In this document: positions 43,396-52,119 of the stretch, piece by piece
How positions within the stretch are numbered: the stretch's first letter is position 1
How the letters are laid out: each line of letters opens with the position of its first letter
NCBI GenBank assembly: GCA_965115995.1
Contig: OZ220472.1
Location: forward strand, 2,976,001-3,040,000
DNA length: 64,000 bases
Reading direction: 5' to 3'
From: Poriferisodalis sp026713105
GTDB lineage: Bacteria; Actinomycetota; Acidimicrobiia; Acidimicrobiales; Poriferisodalaceae
The notes under the pieces: model-generated
Databases searched by the model: none
What the model saw: the letters and a program-made list of their open reading frames with translations, nothing else
What the model was told of the DNA's origin: nothing
Translations under genes and position numbers: made by a program

Positions 43396-44766
43396 TCAGT
43401 CAGCGCCGACCGACCTGACCAGTTCGACAAGGCGGTCGGCGAGGTCTGCCGCATCGCGCTCGGTCGGCGCCTCGACCATGACGCGGATCACTGGCTCGGT
43501 GCCGCTGGGACGCACGAGCACCCGTGCGTCGGAGCCCGCCGCCGCGACGACCTCGTCGATCGCGCGGTGAGTCTCGGCATCGAGCGATCCAATCTCGGTC
43601 GGCACGTTGACCAGCACTTGGGGAGCGCTCTGCATGGCCGCGCTCACGACTGAGCGGCCGCCGCGTGCCACCAGATCGACCAGATGCACCGCGCTTCGCA
43701 GCCCGTCGCCGGTGGTGGCCTCATGGCGGAAGACGACATGACCTGACTGCTCGCCCCCGAGACGGTGACCGCCCGCGTCCAGCGCTTCGAGCACCGCACG
43801 ATCCCCTACTGCGGTCTCGACCAACTCAATGCCCGCCTCGGCCATTGCCCGGTGCAGGCCCAGGTTGGACATCACGGTCACGACCAGCGTGTTGCCGGCG
43901 AGCAGGCCGCGTTCGGCGAGGTCGACGGCGAACAACGCCATCTGCCGGTCGCCGTCGATGATCTGCCCATCGCTGTCCACACCGATCAATCGGTCGCCAT
44001 CCCCGTCGAAGGCCAGGCCCATGTCAGCGCCGACGTCGAGAACTGCTGTCCGGAGCGCGCTGGGACTCACCGATCCGCAACCGTCGTTGATATTGCGCCC
44101 ATCGGGTTCACAGAACAGCGGGGTGACCTGCGCTCCGAGGCGCAGCAGCAGTGCGGGTGCGAGCGATGCGCTCGCCCCGTTCGCACCGTCCACAACCAGG
44201 TGCACACCGTCGAGCGTGCGTTTATCGATGGCCTCGCGCAGCGATGCCTCATAGGCATCCAGCACGTGAGCTGTCGCGCCCGATGGCGCCGCGCTTGCGG
44301 GCGAGGGATTGACTTCCAGTCGGCGTGCGATCTCGGACGCCGACGGCCGATCCCCGTGCGTCAGCCCCAGATTGTCCAGGCACCGCACCACTGCAGACTG
44401 CTCGGCATCGCTGAGCTTGGTGCCGCCCGCAGCAAACAGCTTGACGCCGTTGTCGTGCCACGGGTTGTGCGATGCCGAGACCATCGCGCCGGCGGTGCCG
44501 AGGTGCTGGGCTGCGAACGCGACGACCGGTGTGGGCACGACGCCGAGGTCGACGACCTCAGCGCCTGTCGCGCGCAGACCGGCAGCCAAGGCTCGCGCCA
44601 GTGCCGGACCCGACTCGCGTGTGTCTCGTCCGACCACCCAGCGAGCGATGCTCTCGCTTGCGAAGAGTGCCTCGTTGGCAGCGCGCCCGATGGCATGGGC
44701 GACGACCTCGTCGAGTTCTTCGAACGCCAGCCCTCGAACGCCGTCGGTTCCGAAGGTGGGGTCCAC
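43396..44766 (-). CDS. glmM: Phosphoglucosamine mutase
   Basis: 456 residues. Interconverts glucosamine-6-P and glucosamine-1-P on the way to UDP-GlcNAc. The phosphoserine loop is MVSASHNPWHDNGVKLF, the magnesium loop LAFDGDGDRLIGVD, the sugar loop GGEQSGHVVF and the phosphate loop VRPSGTEPVIRVMVEA. Opens MDPTFGTDGVRGLAFEEL, the GlmM form. It follows rpsI by seven bases, the usual actinobacterial rplM-rpsI-glmM order. Confidence 0.97.
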   Translation of the reverse strand: MDPTFGTDGVRGLAFEELDEVVAHAIGRAANEALFASESIARWVVGRDTRESGPALARALAAGLRATGAEVVDLGVVPTPVVAFAAQHLGTAGAMVSASHNPWHDNGVKLFAAGGTKLSDAEQSAVVRCLDNLGLTHGDRPSASEIARRLEVNPSPASAAPSGATAHVLDAYEASLREAIDKRTLDGVHLVVDGANGASASLAPALLLRLGAQVTPLFCEPDGRNINDGCGSVSPSALRTAVLDVGADMGLAFDGDGDRLIGVDSDGQIIDGDRQMALFAVDLAERGLLAGNTLVVTVMSNLGLHRAMAEAGIELVETAVGDRAVLEALDAGGHRLGGEQSGHVVFRHEATTGDGLRSAVHLVDLVARGGRSVVSAAMQSAPQVLVNVPTEIGSLDAETHRAIDEVVAAAGSDARVLVRPSGTEPVIRVMVEAPTERDAADLADRLVELVRSVGAD

Positions 44767-44773
44767 GCCGGGT

Positions 44774-45166
44774 TTAGCGCTTGGAGTACTGGGGCGCCTT
44801 GCGGGCCTTCTTGAGGCCGTACTTCTTGGATTCCTTCTTGCGGTCGTCGCGGTGGAGCATGCCGGCGGACTTCAGCGTCGGCCGCACTTCAGGATCGAGC
44901 ACCAGCAGCGAACGGGCGATGCCCAAGCGCAGAGCGCCGGCCTGGCCTGCCACGCCGCCGCCGTCCACGGTGGCAGAAACGTCATAGGCCTCGACAGACT
45001 CGGTGAGACGCAGCGGCTCGGTGATCTCCATGCGGTGCACCGACGAGGTGAAGTATTCGTCGAACGGGCGTCCATTCACCAAGATGTTGCCGCTGCCGGG
45101 CAGGAATCTCACCCGGGCGACGGCGCGCTTGCGGCGGCCAGTGGTCTGCGTCAACGGAACGGGCAC
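44774..45166 (-). CDS. rpsI: 30S ribosomal protein S9
   Basis: 130 residues. TTGRRKRAVARVRFLPGSGN is the family opening and the protein ends with the basic KKARKAPQYSKR tail that reaches the P-site tRNA. Starts at GTG. 53 bases downstream of rplM, its constant partner. Confidence 0.98.
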   Translation of the reverse strand: MPVPLTQTTGRRKRAVARVRFLPGSGNILVNGRPFDEYFTSSVHRMEITEPLRLTESVEAYDVSATVDGGGVAGQAGALRLGIARSLLVLDPEVRPTLKSAGMLHRDDRKKESKKYGLKKARKAPQYSKR

Positions 45167-45219
45167 GAAATCGGGATCCTTCTGGTCGGCTTGCGAATGC
45201 GGCGTGGAGAGCGTCGGCC

Positions 45220-45666
45220 CTAGCTCGCCATGGCGGCGGGCAGCTGCAGCGCTTGAGGCTGCTGGGCGGCATGGGGATGGTCTGGACCGGCGTACACCTT
45301 GAGCTTGCGCAGCTGGGCCCGGCCGAGGCGGTTGTGCGGCAGCATGCCGCGGATGGTCCGCCGCACGGCATCGGCCGGACGGCGAGCCAGCAGATCGCCG
45401 TACTTCTCGGAGTGCAGTCCGCCGGGGTAGCCCGAATGGCGGTGCACGAGCTTCTGCGTCGCCTTGTTGCCGGTGAGGACCACCTTGTCGGCGTTCACGA
45501 CCACGACGTGGTCACCGCCGTCGATGTAGGGGGCGAAGGTCGGCTTGTGCTTGCCGCGCAGGATCTTGGCGACCTCAGTTGCCATACGACCCAGCACCAT
45601 GCCCTCGGCATCGACAACGAACCACGCTCGTTCGATCTCCGAGGCTTTGGGGGCGTAGGTGCGCAC
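45220..45666 (-). CDS. rplM: 50S ribosomal protein L13
   Basis: 148 residues. AWFVVDAEGMVLGRMATEVA, the YIDGGDHVVVVNADKVVLTG segment and RTIRGMLPHNRLGRAQLRKL are the L13 signatures. Starts at GTG 45666. The gap to the amidohydrolase (45667-45797) should contain the rplM promoter and leader; I could not define an autoregulatory structure. Confidence 0.98.
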   Translation of the reverse strand: MRTYAPKASEIERAWFVVDAEGMVLGRMATEVAKILRGKHKPTFAPYIDGGDHVVVVNADKVVLTGNKATQKLVHRHSGYPGGLHSEKYGDLLARRPADAVRRTIRGMLPHNRLGRAQLRKLKVYAGPDHPHAAQQPQALQLPAAMAS

Positions 45667-45797
45667 GCTGGAACTCCGCTTGGGGTGGTGTCGGCTCCGT
45701 TCCTGCGCCGCACATCGGCACCAAGGATCGGACCCGGCAAGGCTACCGGGCGGCGGTCACGACGCTGCGGGGCACTGGTGCCGTTGGCGCTCGCCTG

Positions 45798-47528
45798 TCA
45801 ACCGGTTGCAGTGACTGGCACGGTGTCGCGGCCGGCCCTCAGCAGGGTGCCGGGACGAGCATCGGTGAACTCGCCGCCGCTCACCGCGACGTCGCCGTTG
45901 ATCAGCACCGTGTCGATGCCGTCGGCCTCGCCGTAGAGCCGCCAGGCGCCGCCCGGCAGGTCCTCGCGCACCTCGATCGAGCGCGGCGCAACGGCGTCGG
46001 GATCGAAGACGACGACATCGGCATGCCAGCCGGGGGCCACCCTGCCCCGGCCTGCCAGGCCGTACAGGCGGGCGGGCACATCGGTCAGCTTGTGCACGGC
46101 GTCTTCCAGCTCGAGCATGCCGCGATCGCGCGCTGCTGCCAGCAGGTACGTCGAGTAGTTGAAGGTCGCCAGAAAGTCGAGGTGCGCACCGGCGTCCGAC
46201 GCTCCGATCACACAGCGGTCGTCAGTCCACAGCTCCTTGCGAAGCTCCCAGCTGTCGTCATCGTCCCCGGCGGCTCGCGGGTAGAGACCGGTCTTGAGAT
46301 CGTCCGCGACGACCAAGTCGCACAGCGCGTCCCACGGAGTGATGCCTTGGGTGTCGGCGATCTCGCCGATCGTGCGACCTTCGAACTGCGTCAGCTCGGG
46401 CTTGGTCACCTCCCCGACCGTGAGACGCTCCCAGCGGGCGACGCCGCGGAACGCACTCGGCTGCTGCGCGAGATCGTTCAGCTCGGCTCGGCGCTGCGGG
46501 TCAGCCATCAGACGCATCTTCTCGTCAGGGGGCAGCGCCATCGGCTCGGCCCAGCCGTGCAGGGTGTCGAGCAGGAAACCGCTCTCGAAGCACAGGCGGC
46601 TGACCGCGGGCATCGGGGCCGTGAGCGCGACGACTCGCCCGCCCTGGCGAGCGGCGAAGTCGCTGGCTTCGAGCTTCTGGGCAATGACTTCGCGGTGCCG
46701 GCCGTTGGCGAAGATCACGTTCCAGTTGAGCGGGCGGTCCGCTGCCACCGACATGTCAGCAAGCAGTTGGTACACGTCAGTGTCGAATCGCTCGATGCTC
46801 GGGATGAACTCAAGCGCCACTGCCGGGCTGGTGCGCAGCACCGAGCACAGCTCGACGAGCTCGTTGGTCGAGGCGTAACGCGACGGCACCATCTCGCCGT
46901 CTGCGTCGTTGTGGGTCTTGGCCCATGACGAGCTGAAGCCCAGCCCGCCTGCGGCGATGCTGTCGGCCAGCATGCGCTTCATGGCGTCGAGTTCGTCGGG
47001 CGTGGCTTCGTGGCCCACCGATCGCTCGCCCATCACCACACGTCGCAATGCGCTGTGACCTACGAGGAATCCGGCGTTCGGCATGAGCGTGCCGTCGATG
47101 GAATCGAGGTACTCGCCGAAGCTGCGCCAGTCCCAGGGGACGCCTTGCTGCAGCGACGCGAGCGGCATGCCTTCCACCCGGGCCAGCATCCGCATCAGGT
47201 AGTCGCCGTGTTCAGGCTCCAGCGGGGCGATCGTGAATCCGCAGTTGCCGCCAATGACGGTGGTCACTCCGTGCAGTGGCGACGGCGACAGCGTGGTGTC
47301 CCAGAAAACCTGCGCATCGAAGTGCGTGTGGATGTCGACAAAGCCGGGCGCAACCACCATGCCGGAGGCATCAATGGTTCGCTTGGCGGCACCTGCCGCG
47401 CGCGCCGCCTCGTCGCCCACTGCCACGATGCGCCCGTCGGCGATGCCGACATCTCCTTGGACGCGTGGCGCCCCGGTGCCATCGATGATCGTGCCGCCCG
47501 CAATCCTCGTATCGAGCATGTGCCCCAT
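45798..47528 (-). CDS. Amidohydrolase of the N-acyl-D-amino-acid deacylase family
   Basis: 576 residues. MLDTRIAGGTIIDGTGAPR starts the composite domain; GFVDIHTHFDAQVFWD is the metal-binding HxH of the amidohydrolase barrel, and VIGASDAGAHLDFLATF holds the late catalytic aspartate. The overall pattern is that of D-aminoacylase/N-acyl-D-glutamate deacylase relatives (COG3653), zinc enzymes that cleave N-acyl-D-amino acids or related amides. Substrate unknown. Divergent from truA, 71 bases apart. Confidence 0.88.
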   Translation of the reverse strand: MGHMLDTRIAGGTIIDGTGAPRVQGDVGIADGRIVAVGDEAARAAGAAKRTIDASGMVVAPGFVDIHTHFDAQVFWDTTLSPSPLHGVTTVIGGNCGFTIAPLEPEHGDYLMRMLARVEGMPLASLQQGVPWDWRSFGEYLDSIDGTLMPNAGFLVGHSALRRVVMGERSVGHEATPDELDAMKRMLADSIAAGGLGFSSSWAKTHNDADGEMVPSRYASTNELVELCSVLRTSPAVALEFIPSIERFDTDVYQLLADMSVAADRPLNWNVIFANGRHREVIAQKLEASDFAARQGGRVVALTAPMPAVSRLCFESGFLLDTLHGWAEPMALPPDEKMRLMADPQRRAELNDLAQQPSAFRGVARWERLTVGEVTKPELTQFEGRTIGEIADTQGITPWDALCDLVVADDLKTGLYPRAAGDDDDSWELRKELWTDDRCVIGASDAGAHLDFLATFNYSTYLLAAARDRGMLELEDAVHKLTDVPARLYGLAGRGRVAPGWHADVVVFDPDAVAPRSIEVREDLPGGAWRLYGEADGIDTVLINGDVAVSGGEFTDARPGTLLRAGRDTVPVTATG

Positions 47529-47599
47529 CCCCCTGTGACCTTGCCGATGCGGCCGAGCCGGCGTCTCGCTGTGCCCGTGCCGCTCCCAGCGAAGTTACC

Positions 47600-48478
47600 G
47601 TGCCAGCGGTGAACGAGCATGAGGCCCACCGGGGGAATGGGCACCGAACAGTGCGGCTGGATCTGTCTTACCGCGGCACGGGTTTTCGCGGCTTCGCGGC
47701 CAATGAAGGGGTGCGCACGGTTGCCGGCGACCTGAGCGCAGCGCTGGAGCGCATCTTGGGTGAAGCACCGGCTCTGACTGTGGCGGGGCGCACCGATGCC
47801 GGTGTTCATGCAACGGGTCAAGTGGTGTCGTTCCGGCTCGGCCCTGTCGGGCTGCGGCGCATCGCCGGAGGCCGGGACGGGGACCCCCAGCCCGAAGAGC
47901 GAACCGACCAAGCCGACCGGCATGACGGCTTCAATGGGCTAGACAGGCTGGCCGCCTCGCTGAACCGCCTGTTGCAGCCCGAGATCGCGGTGACCGCGGC
48001 GTCACTCGCCGACGACGATTTCGATGCGCGTCACTCGGCTGTCGCGCGTACCTACCAATACCGAGTCCGCAACGCCGCCCATCCCGATCCCCGCTACGGC
48101 GACCTGGAGTGGCATGTTGCTGTGCCACTCGACATTGACCGGATGAACGCCGCAGCGGGGCACTTCGTCGGCGAACACGACTTCACCTCGTTCTGCCGGA
48201 GACCGAAGGATCGTCCCGATGCGTCGCTGGTGCGGACGGTGTCGGAGGCCCGCTGGTCCGCAGCAGACACCCGGCTGCTCTTCGAGATCGAAGCGAATGC
48301 CTTCTGTCACCAGATGGTGCGGGCCATTGTGGGCCAGTGCGTGGCGGTGGGGCGCGGCGACCGCGCAGCCGACGACGTGCCTGTCGTGCTGGCGGCGCAT
48401 CGGCGCGACGCCGCCGCGCCGATTGCGCCGCCGCACGGGCTGACGCTCGTCGCGGTCCGTTACCGACGGCGAGCTTGA
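47600..48478 (+). CDS. truA: tRNA pseudouridine(38-40) synthase
   Basis: 292 residues from GTG 47600 (GTG 47609 also fits). RLDLSYRGTGFRGFAANEGV starts the fold, and the catalytic aspartate lies in VAGRTDAGVHATGQVVSF; ARTYQYRV and CHQMVRAIVG are further family segments. Modifies U38-40 of the tRNA anticodon arm. An insert rich in G, R and D (residues about 80-110, RRIAGGRDGDPQPEE) enlarges the protein slightly. truA usually lies between rplQ and rplM on the same strand; here it is on the opposite strand and detached from rplQ. Confidence 0.95.
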   Translation: MPAVNEHEAHRGNGHRTVRLDLSYRGTGFRGFAANEGVRTVAGDLSAALERILGEAPALTVAGRTDAGVHATGQVVSFRLGPVGLRRIAGGRDGDPQPEERTDQADRHDGFNGLDRLAASLNRLLQPEIAVTAASLADDDFDARHSAVARTYQYRVRNAAHPDPRYGDLEWHVAVPLDIDRMNAAAGHFVGEHDFTSFCRRPKDRPDASLVRTVSEARWSAADTRLLFEIEANAFCHQMVRAIVGQCVAVGRGDRAADDVPVVLAAHRRDAAAPIAPPHGLTLVAVRYRRRA

Positions 48479-48554
48479 TGCCATCGCCGAGGGCGTCGAA
48501 TCGGCAGAGTATGACATTGAGGCGCTCAAGGCTCGCCGGCGCGGCCGTCCCGCG

Positions 48555-48698
48555 ATGGGCTCGGGTCCTGCGGTGGTTGTGCCTGTACGCATCGATCCTG
48601 AGCTGAAGGCGGCGACAGAAGCCCGGGCCGAAGCCGATCACACCACTACCAGCGAGATCATCCGCGAAGCTCTGCGCAAGTTCCTCGACCCAGCCTGA
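48555..48698 (+). CDS. Ribbon-helix-helix (CopG/Arc-type) DNA-binding protein, start uncertain
   Basis: From the first possible start, ATG 48555, the frame gives 47 residues: MGSGPAVVVPVRIDPELKAA then ADHTTTSEIIREALRKFLDPA. This is a complete ribbon-helix-helix domain of the kind seen in antitoxins and small repressors. The same frame is open further upstream to 48444 and reads protein-like (ELDAIAEGVESAEYDIEAL; KARRRGRP), as in longer relatives, but contains no ATG, GTG, TTG or CTG and overlaps the end of truA. Either the short form is used or the gene lost its start. No toxin gene follows. Confidence 0.6.
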   Translation: MGSGPAVVVPVRIDPELKAATEARAEADHTTTSEIIREALRKFLDPA

Positions 48699-48780
48699 CC
48701 CGTGGTTCGCCGGTGGGCGATCCGCGTCGGGCGGAGACTTCACAGAACCGCACTCATAACAGATCCGGGACCGGTTAATG

Positions 48781-48821
48781 CGCAGGGGCAGGCCGCCGTG
48801 TGTGCGGCGGCCTGCCCTGCG
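48781..48821. terminator. Strong bidirectional terminator hairpin
   Basis: Left arm 48781-48797 and right arm 48806-48821 (GGCGGCCTGCCCTGCG) pair over 16 bases with one bulged C and an eight-base loop. It lies between the plus-strand truA/RHH genes and the stop of the minus-strand Calx-beta gene and could serve both. Confidence 0.75.
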
Positions 48822-48876
48822 TCTGTGTGCGGCTGTGGTTGTCGTGCCCGGCGTGCGTTCGCTCGCCCGATCAGGG

Positions 48877-51765
48877 TCAGTCGTTGTCGGTGATGGTGCC
48901 GTTGGCGTAGATGAAGTAGCCGGGGATGTTGATGCCTTCGGTGGCGTACACGAACACGGTGAGGGTCTCGTCGCCCTCTGGGGTGTCGTCGTCGGTGACG
49001 GGCACGACGATGTCGAGTCCGGTGTCGCCGGCTTCGAGCGTGAACGCCTGATATGTCTGGGCGAAGTCGTGCCCGTAAGCCGCGGTGACGCCGAATGCGC
49101 CGTAGCGGAACGTGATGTCGTGCGGGTTCGGGTGCGACAGCGTGACAGCGAACCGCAGCTCCTGGGCGCCCTCGCCGGCGACGGCGTCGCTGACGGTCAC
49201 CGTCGGCGGCCCCGCCGGCGACGTGCCGCCCTCGGACGTGCCGCCGTCGCCGGTGTCCTCGGCTGGGGGATCGTCGTCGTCGAAGACCGCGACCGTGGCT
49301 GTGCCTGCTGTGGCGGACACCGTGTAGCCGGAACCGGTGTTCACAGCAGCGGTGACCGACCCGTCGGCCTCGTCGGCGCCGTCGTCAGTGGTCGCAACAG
49401 TGAGCGTGTAGGCGCCGCCGGCGGGGATCGTCACGGTGCGCGTGCCGGTAGCTGCGCCGGGGTCGCCTGACTGTGTGACGGCGACATCGACCGACAGCCC
49501 AGCGTGCGGCGCAGGGTCCGCGGTGATCGTGAACGTGGCGTCGTCGCCCTCGGTCACATCGGCACCGGCGGCGATGCTGATGTGGGGCACGTCGTCGTCT
49601 GACACCGCAACCGTCGCGTCGCCGTTCGAGGACGACACGGTGTAACCGGTGCCGCTGTTCACGGTGGCGGTGACGGATCCGTCCGGCTCGTCGACGCCGT
49701 CATCAGTCGTGGCGACCGCGAAAGTCGCGCTGCCCGACACGCCGATCGTGACGGTGCGCGACCCGGCAGCGGCGTAGCCGCCGTTCTGGGACACATCGAC
49801 ACTCACGTCGAGGTCCGATGCGGGCGCAGGCGCCGCGGTGACCGTGAACACGGCGTCGGCGCCCTCGGCGACATCGGGTCCGGCGGCGATGCTGACCAGC
49901 GGCGTCACAGGCGGCGGAGGCGTCGATTCTTGCGCGGGCTGAGACTCCGACTCGGCCTGCTCGGCGGCCGCGGCCTCCAAACACTGCAACGCGGCAGTCA
50001 CCGGCACCCAGCGGCCCCAGCCGCGATCAGCATAAGTCTGCGCCTCGACCGCGGCCATCGGATCGCTGCTATACGCATTGTCCTGCCCGAACGCAGCGAG
50101 CACCCGCGACCAACGCGGCACATGATCCGCAGACTCACGCCAAGTCTCCGCCGCGTAACCCTCCACATCAGCCAACAACCCCGCCGAAACACAAACCGGC
50201 CCCGCAGACTCCTGCTCAGCCGCCTCGCGATCCGGCTCCAAAGACTGAACCTCGAACTCCTCGACAGCACCCATGCCACCGTCTTGGCCGACAATCGTCA
50301 CCGTCGTCCAGCAGCGGTGCGCCTGATGAACCGTCAGCGCCGGGATCGCCGGAATCGTATAGGTCTGGCCCCTGTGGGTGCCGGTGCCGGCCGCACTCGC
50401 CCCCCTGCGGTAGGTACGGTCCTTGCAGTTCGGCGCGTCGTGGGCGAACGAATCAGGTTCGAACACTGCGTTGCGGGGGATCAGGTTCCAGGTCAGCCCG
50501 AACGTCTTGCCCTCAGAGCCCGGGCACAACTCCACCGGCACGTGCGCCACCTGACCGGACCTCTTTGCGATATTCGGGCCGGGAAGAGCCTTCGTGACCA
50601 TGATCGGGCCCCATTTCATGTCGTCGTCACCGTTGCCCCAAATACCGTCGGCACCGGGTCCCACCCGGTTCTGGCCGCTGCCCGTTTCCACCACGGAAGT
50701 CACAACGTCAGCGCCGTCGCTGCAGCTATGTCCGCCTAGCGCCGTGACAGTCGCACCGGGCGGAGCGAAGCTTTTGTCAGAGCCACGTATCGCAGTCGTC
50801 ACGGGATCGAACCTGACGGTGCGCACACCCTCCAGCCCGTCGGGGACCCTCACCATGATCCGGCTGTTAGCGCCGTTGTTGACCACCGTCGCCGTCAACG
50901 CCGGCTGCTTATGACCCGCGGGCTCCGCGACGCCTGGTACGGCGTCGTTGTCGTTGACCGTGACCGCAGCCGAGGGCGGGTTGGCGGGCGTGTAGCCGGT
51001 GCCGGCGTTCACCGTCACCTTCACGCTGCCGTCGGGCTCGTCGGTGGCGTCGTCGACCGTCGCGACCGTGTAGGTCGCGGTTCCCGACGTGCCGATGGTC
51101 ACCGTGTCGGCGCCCTCATCGCCGCCCGCCACGAAATCGCCGCTGTCCGCGACCGTCACATTGACAGTCAGATTCGCGCCCGGCGCCGGGAACGCGGTCA
51201 GCGTGAAACTCGCATCCGCGCCCTCGGTCACCGCCGCGCCGCCGCTGACCGTGACTACCGGAGGAGCCGACTCGAGGCAGCTCAACGCGGTGTAGACCGC
51301 GTTCCAGCCGGCCCAGGTGTCGCTGCGGGCAGTGGTAATGGCACGCAGTTGAGCCTCGGTGATCGGCGTTGTCGGCGCGGCACCCGAAATCTGGCTGCCG
51401 GTCCATGCCGGAAGGGTGGCGCCCAACGCGATCAGCACCCGATAAGCCGCCGTGGCGGTCTGCGCGTTCCCGTTGTTGCGGTGATGATCGTAGGCGCCCG
51501 TAGCACTCGTTACGGCGGTCGCGACGTTGCAGCTCGACTGCGCCCCCACCGCGGCAGAACCCGACACCGCCGCCAGAGCCGAACCCAACAACAACACCGC
51601 CACAACACTCCGCCAAAAGCGGCCCGGCCGCCGCCGCGAAACAACACCGCCGCCGCGGCTCAGACCTACCGCATCAACGGGGGGGGGGGGGACAAACTCG
51701 ACATCAGCACTCCTCCAAAGAGCAAACAGCGCTGTACGGTAGACGCCCCGCACAACCAGATGCAA
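48877..51765 (-). CDS. Large secreted Calx-beta repeat surface protein
   Basis: The open frame spans 962 codons from a TTG. The probable true start is the ATG at 51704, which follows GGAGG by seven bases but is one base out of frame because of a 13-C run (see 51679-51691). A signal peptide follows the tract: FWRSVVAVLLLGSALAAVSG ending AVGAQ. Then come a cysteine-containing helical module, a Calx-beta domain (VTEGADASFTLTAFPAPGAN), a beta-rich central region, a second helical module (WSRVLAAFGQDNAY; YADRGWGRWVPV) and three more Calx-beta domains with repeated VTEGDDATFTITADPAP-like openings and acidic calcium-site loops (DDGADEADGSV). Likely an adhesin or surface matrix protein. Confidence 0.8.
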   Translation of the reverse strand: MHLVVRGVYRTALFALWRSADVEFVPPPPVDAVGLSRGGGVVSRRRPGRFWRSVVAVLLLGSALAAVSGSAAVGAQSSCNVATAVTSATGAYDHHRNNGNAQTATAAYRVLIALGATLPAWTGSQISGAAPTTPITEAQLRAITTARSDTWAGWNAVYTALSCLESAPPVVTVSGGAAVTEGADASFTLTAFPAPGANLTVNVTVADSGDFVAGGDEGADTVTIGTSGTATYTVATVDDATDEPDGSVKVTVNAGTGYTPANPPSAAVTVNDNDAVPGVAEPAGHKQPALTATVVNNGANSRIMVRVPDGLEGVRTVRFDPVTTAIRGSDKSFAPPGATVTALGGHSCSDGADVVTSVVETGSGQNRVGPGADGIWGNGDDDMKWGPIMVTKALPGPNIAKRSGQVAHVPVELCPGSEGKTFGLTWNLIPRNAVFEPDSFAHDAPNCKDRTYRRGASAAGTGTHRGQTYTIPAIPALTVHQAHRCWTTVTIVGQDGGMGAVEEFEVQSLEPDREAAEQESAGPVCVSAGLLADVEGYAAETWRESADHVPRWSRVLAAFGQDNAYSSDPMAAVEAQTYADRGWGRWVPVTAALQCLEAAAAEQAESESQPAQESTPPPPVTPLVSIAAGPDVAEGADAVFTVTAAPAPASDLDVSVDVSQNGGYAAAGSRTVTIGVSGSATFAVATTDDGVDEPDGSVTATVNSGTGYTVSSSNGDATVAVSDDDVPHISIAAGADVTEGDDATFTITADPAPHAGLSVDVAVTQSGDPGAATGTRTVTIPAGGAYTLTVATTDDGADEADGSVTAAVNTGSGYTVSATAGTATVAVFDDDDPPAEDTGDGGTSEGGTSPAGPPTVTVSDAVAGEGAQELRFAVTLSHPNPHDITFRYGAFGVTAAYGHDFAQTYQAFTLEAGDTGLDIVVPVTDDDTPEGDETLTVFVYATEGINIPGYFIYANGTITDND
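51679..51691 (-). repeat. 13-base homopolymer (C on the coding strand) in the Calx-beta gene 5' end
   Basis: Thirteen uninterrupted G on the plus strand. On the coding strand the order is GGAGG (51716-51712), ATG (51704-51702), TCG AGT TTG T, the C run, then the signal-peptide frame. With 13 C the ATG frame ends at TAG 51668-51666; with 14 or 11 C it joins the main frame. Confidence 0.9.
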
Positions 51766-51908
51766 GCACTTCCCCTCACGTGGCGAGGATGACGGGGACC
51801 CGTTAGTTGACCCGCCGGTCCGGGCCGCCAGCCAGGCGAGCGTGAGTGAGAGCGAGAGCGACAGACAGCATTGGATACCTGCGAGGGTTCATCTCCACGC
51901 GCTTGCTC

Positions 51909-52097
51909 TCACGCGTCGAGCCGGACTTCGAGGGCGTCTCCCACGGCCAGGCCCCAGCGCTCGCACGCGCCCTCCCGGGCCTCGACGACTGATCGTGCAC
52001 GGAGCCTCGGCCGACCGATACGGCCCGGCGGCAACGTCACCACGTCCACCACCCGCCGCCGCGCGTCCAAGAACATCACGTCAACATCGAAGCTCAT
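51909..52097 (-). pseudogene. 5'-truncated DUF192 family gene
   Basis: The 62 residues MSFDVDVMFLDARRRVVDVV and LPPGRIGRPRLRARSVVEAR with ERWGLAVGDALEV match the C-terminal half of DUF192 proteins (family length 110-150). The family residues TIG that precede the methionine are also coded just upstream, but behind them is an in-frame TAG and then the end of the M16 peptidase gene. So the N-terminal half has been deleted or replaced. It might still be expressed from the ATG as a stub. Confidence 0.55.
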
Positions 52098-52119
52098 CCC
52101 GATCGTCTAGTGCAGCCGC

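Noticed and set aside
51803..52000. 65-codon minus-strand frame overlapping the DUF192 remnant
   Set aside because: Composition is arginine/proline-rich, and it is out of frame with the recognisable DUF192 codons.
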